Virus record (IMG/VR): IMGVR_UViG_3300025438_000122
Coordinates: 1 to 25,880 of that record
Length of the DNA stretch: 25,880 nt
Source of the DNA: a virus
Direction: 5' to 3' (one strand)
The first letter of the stretch is position 1; each line of letters opens with the position of its first letter. Under the pieces are notes generated by a model. The model ran no database searches. It worked only from the letters and a program-made list of their open reading frames with translations, and was not told the DNA's origin. Below are positions 19,640 through 25,880 of the stretch, in pieces. The position numbers and the translations under genes were made by a program.

Positions 19640-19833
19640 TATACTTGTGCTTCTTTGTCCTCGTGCTTGGCTTTCTGCTCCTCCTTTACCTTTACCTTTA
19701 CCTTCTTTGTCTTTACCTCCACAACTACATGAGGGGCTAGTTTTTTAATTAACTGGAGGGTCTTCTGAGTAGCGTTTTTTAAATCTACTTTTCTGCTCCC
19801 AATATGTACGTTGTCTTTTAGTGCTTTTAGCAT
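19639..19833 (-). CDS. Small Lys-rich protein
   Basis: 64 residues. MLKALKDNVHIGSRKVDLKN then TQKTLQLIKKLAPHVVVEV leads into a Lys-Val repeat (KTKKVKVKVKEEQKAKHEDK). It is the first gene after the terminator at 19849-19885. The LKNATQKTLQLIKKLAP part looks like a small structured helix; the tail is probably disordered and could bind DNA or the capsid interior. No family is known to me. Confidence 0.6.
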   Translation of the reverse strand: MLKALKDNVHIGSRKVDLKNATQKTLQLIKKLAPHVVVEVKTKKVKVKVKEEQKAKHEDKEAQV

Positions 19834-19848
19834 CTTTTTAAGATTAAA

Positions 19849-19885
19849 AAAAAAGGGGCATCCAATTAATAGAAGCCCCTTTTTT
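19849..19885 (-). terminator. Rho-independent terminator after the capsid operon
   Basis: GGGGC (19855-19859) and GCCCC (19875-19879) pair, and the flanking A and T runs extend the stem to AAAAAAGGGGC/GCCCCTTTTTT. On the minus strand it is followed by nine T; on the plus strand by six T, so it could work both ways. It lies 32 bases after the stop of the tube-like gene. Confidence 0.85.
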
Positions 19886-19916
19886 GAAAGTTATTTTTAT
19901 AAAGCTCTCTTATTAA

Positions 19917-20459
19917 TTAAGCATAAGCGGGAACCAATGTAACTGTTAAGAAGTTATCGAAAGGTAGTGTTTCATAACTCTCTAATCTTCGAGCTGGTAG
20001 TTTTTCGTTAGCTGAGAAAGTTAAGGTGTACCCATTAGCATCTCCTTTAGCTTTACCCGTTGCCGCTGTTCCAGCTGTTAACTCTGCTGAATCATACTGA
20101 CCAATTAACCAGATATTGTCATTATTATCTAAGACAAAAACACACAATCTTGACTGAGCCACATTAAGAAGCTCCTCTCTGTCTGCTGCTGTTAACTGCA
20201 TTAGTGAAATATTTACCACTTGATTCCAGAAAACTGTACCATTCTCTACCGAACTTGTAATAGTTTCAATAAAATCACCCACCGCTTGGCTCAATTCGTA
20301 TCTATAAATTGTAGCACCTGGTAAAACATCTATTTCCTCTCCAGCGTTGGTAGTTATTCCAGTCGTGAAATCAGAATGTAACCCTAAAAAAACCGTTTTA
20401 ATTCCTCCGATCTTATCTTTACACTGGAGTATTCTACCAGTTGTTAATGTACAAGGCAT
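19917..20459 (-). CDS. Structural protein, probable tail tube-like
   Basis: 180 residues, beta-rich. It starts MPCTLTTGRILQCKDKIGGI, and the pattern m.CtlT.Gr.l.CkD.iGGik is one I know from a frequent structural protein of Bacteroidota phages, with ELSQAVGDFIETITSSVENG, TVFWNQVVNISLMQLTAADR and GKAKGDANGYTLTFSANEKL as the usual later segments. It is thought to be the major tail or tube protein, because of its Ig/tube-like strands and copy-number expectation. Position after the major capsid gene and before a strong terminator fits a highly expressed virion protein. A head decoration protein remains possible. Confidence 0.65.
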   Translation of the reverse strand: MPCTLTTGRILQCKDKIGGIKTVFLGLHSDFTTGITTNAGEEIDVLPGATIYRYELSQAVGDFIETITSSVENGTVFWNQVVNISLMQLTAADREELLNVAQSRLCVFVLDNNDNIWLIGQYDSAELTAGTAATGKAKGDANGYTLTFSANEKLPARRLESYETLPFDNFLTVTLVPAYA

Positions 20460-20483
20460 CTATTTAATTTTTAAAGGTTAATA

Positions 20484-21440
20484 TTAAGCTGGTACATAAT
20501 CATAAGTAACTACGTCTGTTCCGATAGCGATCTGAGTACCTCCTGTGAATCTGTAAACAACTCTTACATTATCACTTCCATCCAAGTTACCCATGTCCAA
20601 CACTTTAGCCTCATTTAGATCACCTAATAGGTTAGTTCCAAAGAAGAAATTAGTTTTTAAACTCAACATCATTCTATCCGCTTCCATTCCGTTAGCAATC
20701 TCAATTTGGATACCGTCAAAGTCTAATGGCTTAGTTCCAACATAAGACTGAAATTGATAGTTTCCAGCTCCTAATGCGTTAATGTAAGCACTTGCTATTG
20801 CTGGTGATACATAAAGCCTTAAATCTGGGTGGAATAACAGCTGAGCTGGTATCTGTGCTTTCAACAACTCTAAAGCAGCAATCACCTCTGCGGAAACTGT
20901 TGGATTAGATGTAGATGTTACTTTCTGGTCTGCTGGTACAAATGTTCCAACTTGTGAAACTTCCCAAAGTCCATCGAAAGACTGGTAACCTCCAACCGCT
21001 AAAGTCTTATCACCTTGCCAAATGTTATACTCTACATCTTGACCAATCTTACCGGCTACGTGTAGTAATAGATAAGTTTCAAAGTTTGGTGGTATCTGTG
21101 CATCTATTCTTAAACCTCCTGTTTGCATAGCCTCCCAATCTTCTCTGAATGGCTGCTTACAAAGCTCCAGGTTTACTTGCAAATTGTCTGGAGTTATTAC
21201 TCTTTCAGCTAATGTAACTGCTGCACTCCCTACTGTGAAATCACAAGTTTGGGCCGCAATCAATCCACTAGATGCTAAAGTTTTTAGTACTCCTTTATAT
21301 TTTACATTCTCTTTAATCTCAATAAGATTTTCAGAAAGTGTTTTTCCACTTAAAAGTGCAGCAGCAATGTAGGCCTGTGCTAATTCACCAGCATAAGTAG
21401 TAGTGATAGATGGCTCTGTGAAATTGTATTTTTTAGTCAT
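20484..21440 (-). CDS. Major capsid protein
   Basis: 318 residues. After an N-terminal part (TEPSITTTYAGELAQAYIAA), the order of segments fits an HK97-fold capsid protein of Bacteroidota phages: IEIKENVKYKGVLKTLASSG, VNLELCKQPFREDWEAMQTG, FETYLLLHVAGKIGQDVEYN, a central domain with LLFHPDLRLYVSPAIASAYI and IQIEIANGMEADRMMLSLKT, and a final strand FGTNLLGDLNEAKVLDM. It directly follows an XkdF-like protease and a scaffold-like gene, the standard prohead order. Because the protein keeps its N-terminus in line with the fold, the protease probably removes the separate scaffold. Confidence 0.75.
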   Translation of the reverse strand: MTKKYNFTEPSITTTYAGELAQAYIAAALLSGKTLSENLIEIKENVKYKGVLKTLASSGLIAAQTCDFTVGSAAVTLAERVITPDNLQVNLELCKQPFREDWEAMQTGGLRIDAQIPPNFETYLLLHVAGKIGQDVEYNIWQGDKTLAVGGYQSFDGLWEVSQVGTFVPADQKVTSTSNPTVSAEVIAALELLKAQIPAQLLFHPDLRLYVSPAIASAYINALGAGNYQFQSYVGTKPLDFDGIQIEIANGMEADRMMLSLKTNFFFGTNLLGDLNEAKVLDMGNLDGSDNVRVVYRFTGGTQIAIGTDVVTYDYVPA

Positions 21441-21442
21441 TT

Positions 21443-21976
21443 TTAATTTTTTGAAGATTTAGCAAATATGCTCATCGCTCTCTCTGCTGCGTTCATTTGT
21501 GTAAGTGGCTTCTGTATCTCAACTTTCTGCACTTGGTTTAAATTACTTTTCTTGTGTACTGGAGTGGCCGCTGACAGCTTGCTAAAATTTCCGCTTAACT
21601 CTTTGGCTAAGTTTTCCATTTTAGTATCAAAATCCTTACTCAACTCTTCAAGTACTGCGATCAATTCCTTTTTTGAAACTGAGGCCTCAACTACTTCCTC
21701 CACAACTTCCTCCTCTACAACCTCAGCAGCTATAATTTCGGTTACTGTTCCATCTGCTATCACTATCACCCTTCCATCTTCTAATTGAAAATCTCCAGTC
21801 GGTAATGGCATCTTATCACCCTCCTCTGTTACTACATACCCTAAAACACCAACTGCCCAATCTTCGGCATCTGTGCCTATTACTGTACCGTCTTTTAGTT
21901 TGGCTTCTGCCATTAGTGTAATCTCTTCTTGCATCCCTAAGAGTGCCTTAATTTTTGAAAGTTTGCTTGTTGCCAT
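21443..21976 (-). CDS. Scaffold-like prohead protein
   Basis: 177 residues, acidic and helical. MATSKLSKIKALLGMQEEIT is followed by a small beta region (TEEGDKMPLPTGDFQLEDGR, VIVIADGTVTEI), a Glu/Val-rich low-complexity run (EVVEEEVVEEVVEASV), and a coiled coil (LEELSKDFDTKMENLAKELS), ending in a basic tail. Between protease and major capsid gene, with this composition, a scaffold (internal prohead chaperone) is the best reading. The Glu/Val run is a repeat at DNA level too. The start is 2 bases before the capsid end of the operon unit, so the two are made together. Confidence 0.65.
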   Translation of the reverse strand: MATSKLSKIKALLGMQEEITLMAEAKLKDGTVIGTDAEDWAVGVLGYVVTEEGDKMPLPTGDFQLEDGRVIVIADGTVTEIIAAEVVEEEVVEEVVEASVSKKELIAVLEELSKDFDTKMENLAKELSGNFSKLSAATPVHKKSNLNQVQKVEIQKPLTQMNAAERAMSIFAKSSKN

Positions 21977-22029
21977 TTCTGAATAAGTTAATTAATCGAA
22001 TAATATCGTTGTAATATAGTAGCCCAATA

Positions 22030-22659
22030 TTAGTCTTGTTCCTTTATGATCTTTTTTATCTCCTCACAAAGCATCTCTTCACTCAGGTTTTTAGGAACTT
22101 CGCTAAGTACTTTAGTCTGTCTTTTTACCTGTTCCATCTTATTTACAAAGAAGCCTTCAATGCTAAAGCCTTTTGTTTTCCCAGACTTAATTTGATCTTT
22201 CCAGATGTTTTCATCATTCACTTTGATAGCCACCATCCAAGTACCAATAGGAACCTTAAAACCAAAAGCCTCAGATTTATCCACAGGGCTATCCTTAATC
22301 CAACTCTCCACTACTGTTAATCCTTGCAGCTTTGTTTGGTGTTCTAAAGTGGTGTTATGCTGTTTGTCATTCTGGAGAAATAACTGGCTCGCTAATCTTA
22401 CCGTACCCTTAGAAAACCACACGTAATACTCTTTGCCTGTTTCTTTGTCGTACCTAAATATTTGCTTGTTAGGAATAAGGGCTGCACCGATTAAAATCTT
22501 TCGGTCTGTATCAGAAACCGCAAAAGTGAAATTACTTTTTGTTTGGTCTTTAAATGCAAGAAAGTTTTCTTGTATAGCTGGCTCACCAACTAAAGAAATG
22601 GCATCCACTCCAAACTCACTTTCGTTTTCGTCAATTATTAACTCTACTATTTCAGTCAT
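22030..22659 (-). CDS. XkdF-like prohead protease
   Basis: 209 residues. The family layout is visible: ILIGAALIPNKQIFRYDKET (about 55-74), the histidine region NDKQHNTTLEHQ (97-108, His101 or His107), VVESWIKD (116-123), VPIGTWMVAIKVNDE (136-150) and the nucleophile in KTKGFSIEGFF (161-171, Ser166). These are the features of the phage prohead serine proteases related to XkdF. It would mature the prohead by cutting the scaffold, whose gene is the next one downstream. A basic/acidic C-terminal tail (180-209) may be a self-targeting segment. Confidence 0.82.
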   Translation of the reverse strand: MTEIVELIIDENESEFGVDAISLVGEPAIQENFLAFKDQTKSNFTFAVSDTDRKILIGAALIPNKQIFRYDKETGKEYYVWFSKGTVRLASQLFLQNDKQHNTTLEHQTKLQGLTVVESWIKDSPVDKSEAFGFKVPIGTWMVAIKVNDENIWKDQIKSGKTKGFSIEGFFVNKMEQVKRQTKVLSEVPKNLSEEMLCEEIKKIIKEQD

Positions 22660-22682
22660 TTTATTCTAATTTTAAATTTATG

Positions 22683-24968
22683 TTATAATGTACTTTGGTC
22701 TTGAATTATTTGGCTTGCCTCTTGTGAGCTGCTTACATCACTTTCTAAAACATATGCTTGTACTGGTGCAGCTTGGCCCACTTGGCTTGTATCTCCTTGT
22801 CCTAGAAAACTAAAATCTATATTAGCTCCTTGTTCTGGACTACCTAAGTCTGGGGCTCCACCACCACCTCCACCACCACCAGCATCTCCTCCACCCTCAG
22901 CAGCTCCTCCATCACCAGCATCTCCTCCAGCTTTTAAGCTAGATAATGCTTTCTTTGTGGCTAATACTGAACCAGCTATTCCTAATCCTAATCCAATATT
23001 ATTAGAGGTGACCAAGGCAGCCGCTGCGACCTTCGAAGCACCTCCAGAAGGAATAGCTAAGGCGGCACCCTGTGCTATAATAGCTGTATTAGCTGCTTTT
23101 GTACTTATAATCTGTTTTGCAATACCGACCGCATTTTCGCCAATTATGGCTATAGCCTGGGCAGCTCTGTTTTCTCCAGCCGCCTGAGATAATAATTTAA
23201 AGCCATTTCCTATATTATTAATTCTAGCCGCATCAATAGCATCTTCTGCATCTGCTACAGATTGAGCTATCTCAATATCTGACTTTGCTTTCTCTTCTTT
23301 TAAATCTTTACTTAGGTTGGTGTATTTCTTTTCTATTGCTGATTTTTGAGCCTCAAAATTATCTGCGTCCTCAATCGCCTCTAAATCTCTTTGTTCCTGT
23401 AGTTCTAGCTCTTTTTGAGCTCTTTCATAATCTTCATCTATAGCCATTAAAGCAAGCTCCTCAGTTAACGCCCTGAGCTGTTCGGCTTCTGTTCTTAGCT
23501 TTTCTTTTTTTAATTCAGAAGCTAAATTGTCATACTTTTTATTTATTAATAATTCTTGTTCTGCAAAGTTTTTAGCCCCTTCAATAGCTTCTAAATCTCT
23601 TTCTCTCTGCTGCTCTATTTCTGCCTCTGCTCTTTTGTTTTCATCATTTATACGCACAAGAAACATTTCATCTTCTAACGCTTTTAACTGCTCCGCCTCT
23701 GTAATTAAGTCTGCTGCTGCTTTGTCTTTTGTCTTTTGTGTTTCTCGGTCTGTTATGTCTTGGTTTTTTTTCGATTGAGCATTTTTCTTATCTCTCTTAT
23801 CGGTGGCTATTTTAGCATCAAAAACTGCCAAATCATTCTCTCTATCTTCTTTATCTTTCAGCGCATCTCTATACGCTTGGTTCATTTCATCCTCTGTGGG
23901 TAAACCTAAATCTCCTCTGACCTCATCTTCTGTTTTATCTCCAGCTTTCATGAGCCCTGCAATCTTCTCTTTTAAGCCATCCGCTTCAGGCATAAGTATC
24001 TGTTCACCTATCGCCTTTAAATCAACCTTAGCCTCCATCTCTTTGGCTTCTATTATCTCACGCCTTAGCTTTAAGAGTTCCGATTCTTTTGCTCCCTGTG
24101 CTGTTTTTAGTTTTAATTCTCTTTCTAATTGCGCTATGTGTGATTGAGATGCTCTTGTGGCTTCGCTTTGTGCATCTCTGAGCTTACCTAAAGCGGCTAC
24201 ATAGTCTAAAGTTTTATCTGTCGCATCCTCTGTCGCAAAAGACACACTACCCAACGTATCTATAGTTCCAATACTAACTCCAGGTATCTTGTTTAATGCC
24301 TCTATAACTAAATTAATAGCTTTAATGTAGAGGTTAAAGTACCCAATAACAAAGTTCACTAAGTACTCAGCAAAAACAGTTACCGACTTTTTAACCTTAT
24401 CAAAATTGGCCACCAGTAATCCCACCAGAACAACTATAGCTCCAATTCCTGTACTAACTAAAGCCAGCCTAAATAGCTTTAAGCCTGTGGTGGCTGCTCC
24501 AGTTACAAAAGTACTTACTGCTGTGGCTGCTGCTCTTGCTTGCTCTGCTATGGCTGTGTTGGCTATTGTTTTAGAAAGGTTCGCCTCTGCTATTGACCTA
24601 ATCCCTACAGCTATAGCCACCGCCCCTTGCGCGTTCACCATTAACTTTTCCATCTCCTCGCTCTCCGTACCCATTAAGGCCATTGCTCCTGTGGCTACTG
24701 CAAAACCTCCAGCAATACCCTCACCAAATTTTACAAACTGCTCTGCTTTGGCTGCTGGGTCTAGCGCATCTATTCCTCTTTGAAATCCTCCAAGCTCTCC
24801 CTTAGCTACTCCTAACTCCTCGCTTAATTGCTTAAACTCAGCACTCCCTAAGTCTGCACTTTTTAACTTATTCTCTAAATCACTAACTGCAGTTTCTAAG
24901 CTGTTTATATTTCTAACCGATTCAGTTATTCCGTCTACCTCTAATTTAACTACGTATGTTTTTGCCAT
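22683..24968 (-). CDS. Tail tape measure protein
   Basis: 761 residues, the longest gene here. It has the usual tape measure architecture: an N-terminal coiled-coil (SVRNINSLETAVSDLENKLK, about 17-36), a hydrophobic region with RLALVSTGIGAIVVLVGLLV (about 167-186), a long charged coiled-coil stretch (260-570), a second hydrophobic part (about 600-670), and a Gly/Asp-rich C-terminus (about 680-720). Residues 423-492 and 493-562 are two diverged 70-residue tandem repeats. It sets tail length and takes part in DNA entry; the length suggests a tail of roughly 110 nm by the usual 1.5 angstrom per residue rule. It precedes head genes, an unusual position. Confidence 0.85.
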   Translation of the reverse strand: MAKTYVVKLEVDGITESVRNINSLETAVSDLENKLKSADLGSAEFKQLSEELGVAKGELGGFQRGIDALDPAAKAEQFVKFGEGIAGGFAVATGAMALMGTESEEMEKLMVNAQGAVAIAVGIRSIAEANLSKTIANTAIAEQARAAATAVSTFVTGAATTGLKLFRLALVSTGIGAIVVLVGLLVANFDKVKKSVTVFAEYLVNFVIGYFNLYIKAINLVIEALNKIPGVSIGTIDTLGSVSFATEDATDKTLDYVAALGKLRDAQSEATRASQSHIAQLERELKLKTAQGAKESELLKLRREIIEAKEMEAKVDLKAIGEQILMPEADGLKEKIAGLMKAGDKTEDEVRGDLGLPTEDEMNQAYRDALKDKEDRENDLAVFDAKIATDKRDKKNAQSKKNQDITDRETQKTKDKAAADLITEAEQLKALEDEMFLVRINDENKRAEAEIEQQRERDLEAIEGAKNFAEQELLINKKYDNLASELKKEKLRTEAEQLRALTEELALMAIDEDYERAQKELELQEQRDLEAIEDADNFEAQKSAIEKKYTNLSKDLKEEKAKSDIEIAQSVADAEDAIDAARINNIGNGFKLLSQAAGENRAAQAIAIIGENAVGIAKQIISTKAANTAIIAQGAALAIPSGGASKVAAAALVTSNNIGLGLGIAGSVLATKKALSSLKAGGDAGDGGAAEGGGDAGGGGGGGGAPDLGSPEQGANIDFSFLGQGDTSQVGQAAPVQAYVLESDVSSSQEASQIIQDQSTL
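23283..23702 (-). repeat. Tandem 70-residue repeat in the tape measure gene
   Basis: Two in-frame units of 210 bases (23493-23702 and 23283-23492) code for TEAEQL.AL ... RDLEAIE.A.NF ... KKY.NL ... LK.EK. They are diverged, so this is an old duplication that lengthened the coiled-coil rod. Confidence 0.7.
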
Positions 24969-24978
24969 TGTCTTTTAT

Positions 24979-25880
24979 TTATATAGTTCCCTTAAAAGGT
25001 TTTATTTGTGTGTACGTTTGAGCGCATGAGGCTGTTACAAAACTTCCACCTTTAGCTCCTACCTCAACTAAAAACATCTGAACTCCCGAAGTGTTCACGT
25101 AGTAGTAAATCTTCCAGACGCTCCCCGTATCCCAATCGTTGGTGTTCACAGCCGTTTTAACGTTGTAAAGTGTTGTTTTATCCCTCCACACCATATTGGT
25201 ATCTTGAAACGCCTCTGGATTCATAGCCATAAAAGATCCACTTTCAAAACTTATTACTACATCGTTTCTAATAATCCTCGCAGTATCTTCATCAAATATT
25301 ATTTGAGTTTCTGCATCACCTTGGTAAAGTAATTCAATTCCCCAAAGTTTTATCCCAAACTCGCCTTGTAAGTATCTGGTATCACCCTCGGCCATGTACA
25401 TCTGCACCCCGTGGTTATTCCTCCCAGTCCTTTCATCTGCTAGGCTTCTGCTGCTTAACTTACCTCCACCAATGGCCCACTCTGCTTTCCTTAAAGCCTC
25501 TCCATTTATTCCTCTAACTGAGGCAAAGGATATATCTGTAGCTGTAGGATTATTTAAGGCTAGACTATCCACTTCTGAAATTAGGTTACCTCTTCCAGTT
25601 ATTAACCCATAAGAGGAGCCACTTGACACCTCATGGTCTGGCCCTAAAATTATATTAGCATTTCCTAAAACTTCACCTCTTGACCTTCCAGCCAAAAGCA
25701 TATTCTCACCTAATGGATTAATACTTTTAAGTGCACCTCTGGCAATTAATCGAGGTGGCCTATTTGCGCTTATAGGGCTTGCATAAGTAAAGTCCACCGT
25801 ATTACTAACAGCATTACCACCACTACCACCTCCAGGAGATTGTAAGTATCTGCATTGATAAATCCCAGCCCAAAAGGAAT
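24979..25880 (-). CDS. Tail-associated protein, 5' end cut by the window
   Basis: The frame stays open to the right edge, so the apparent GTG start at 25797 is probably internal. Upstream codons give FWAGIYQCRYLQSP and a Gly/Ser linker before VSNTVDFTYASP. At least 300 residues are coded. Features are GLITGRGNLISEVDSLALNN, NNHGVQMYMAEGDTRYLQGE and TQIIFDEDTARIIRNDVVIS, beta-rich with many Gly and Asn, as in tail fibre or distal tail proteins. It ends 10 bases before the tape measure start, so it belongs to the tail module. The exact role is unknown. Confidence 0.65.
   Translation of the reverse strand, partial: SFWAGIYQCRYLQSPGGGSGGNAVSNTVDFTYASPISANRPPRLIARGALKSINPLGENMLLAGRSRGEVLGNANIILGPDHEVSSGSSYGLITGRGNLISEVDSLALNNPTATDISFASVRGINGEALRKAEWAIGGGKLSSRSLADERTGRNNHGVQMYMAEGDTRYLQGEFGIKLWGIELLYQGDAETQIIFDEDTARIIRNDVVISFESGSFMAMNPEAFQDTNMVWRDKTTLYNVKTAVNTNDWDTGSVWKIYYYVNTSGVQMFLVEVGAKGGSFVTASCAQTYTQIKPFKGTI

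Noticed and set aside
21468-21788. Plus-strand open frame opposite the scaffold gene.
   Set aside because: Its Thr/Ser repeat mirrors the Glu/Val run of the real gene.
23527-24783. Several long plus-strand open frames opposite the tape measure gene.
   Set aside because: They are Ser/Ala-rich mirrors of the coiled-coil codons, uncoupled, and no other plus-strand gene exists in the window.
25795-25797. GTG as the true start of the right-edge tail gene.
   Set aside because: The frame continues open upstream to the window edge with plausible protein and a Gly/Ser linker, so the gene is more likely cut.
1-25880. The window as a complete circular genome, with the two edge genes being one.
   Set aside because: The frame at base 1 would not continue in frame at base 25880, and no terminal repeat is visible.

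Overview
The window is 25.9 kb of a tailed (probably siphovirus-type) phage or prophage from a Bacteroidota host, most likely a flavobacterium. The evidence is low GC, A-rich leaders such as AAACAAACATG in place of strong Shine-Dalgarno sites, TAnnTTTG-type promoter boxes, and protein families typical of Bacteroidota phages (a DUF6712-like connector, a DUF6291-like replication protein, an XkdF-like protease, a DUF7220-like protein, YopX). Every convincing gene lies on the minus strand, so the window reads right to left. Both ends cut a minus-strand gene. No integrase, repressor or rRNA gene is visible and no clear tRNA, so lysogeny cannot be judged.

In transcription order: a truncated tail-fibre-like gene, the tape measure protein, an XkdF-like prohead protease, a scaffold-like protein, the major capsid protein and a tube-like structural protein, ending in a strong terminator (25880-19849). 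Next come two small genes, a portal with a C-terminal extension and a DUF6712-like connector (19833-16784). Then a lysis block of small membrane proteins and an M15 peptidase (16787-15654). A TAnnTTTG promoter candidate at 15555 precedes a run of tightly overlapping small early genes, an SSB-like protein, an interleaved-hairpin terminator and a DUF6291-like replication protein (15525-11781).

From 11783 to 8859 the texture changes. Small, mostly AT-rich genes (DUF7220-like, YopX, Zn-binding and unknown proteins) and a DnaC-like helicase loader are separated one by one by imperfect palindromes of about 45-125 bp. The palindromes are bounded by TAAC...GTTA boxes and look like integron attC sites. 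In four cases the gene's stop codon is the TAA of the box. This reads as an integron-like cassette array (CALIN-like, no integrase seen) lodged in a phage replication module, and it is the most unusual part of the window.

Downstream follow a winged-helix protein, a sigma-like regulator, a cysteine-rich protein, two exported proteins (one a lipoprotein with a dockerin-like calcium loop), small terminase, ParB-like protein, VRR-NUC nuclease, large terminase, and tail assembly genes. The tail chaperone carries a T10 slippery run and a fully open -1 frame giving a longer fusion protein, as in lambda G/GT. It is followed by a tail terminator, an HK97 gp10-like protein and a truncated tail protein at the left edge.
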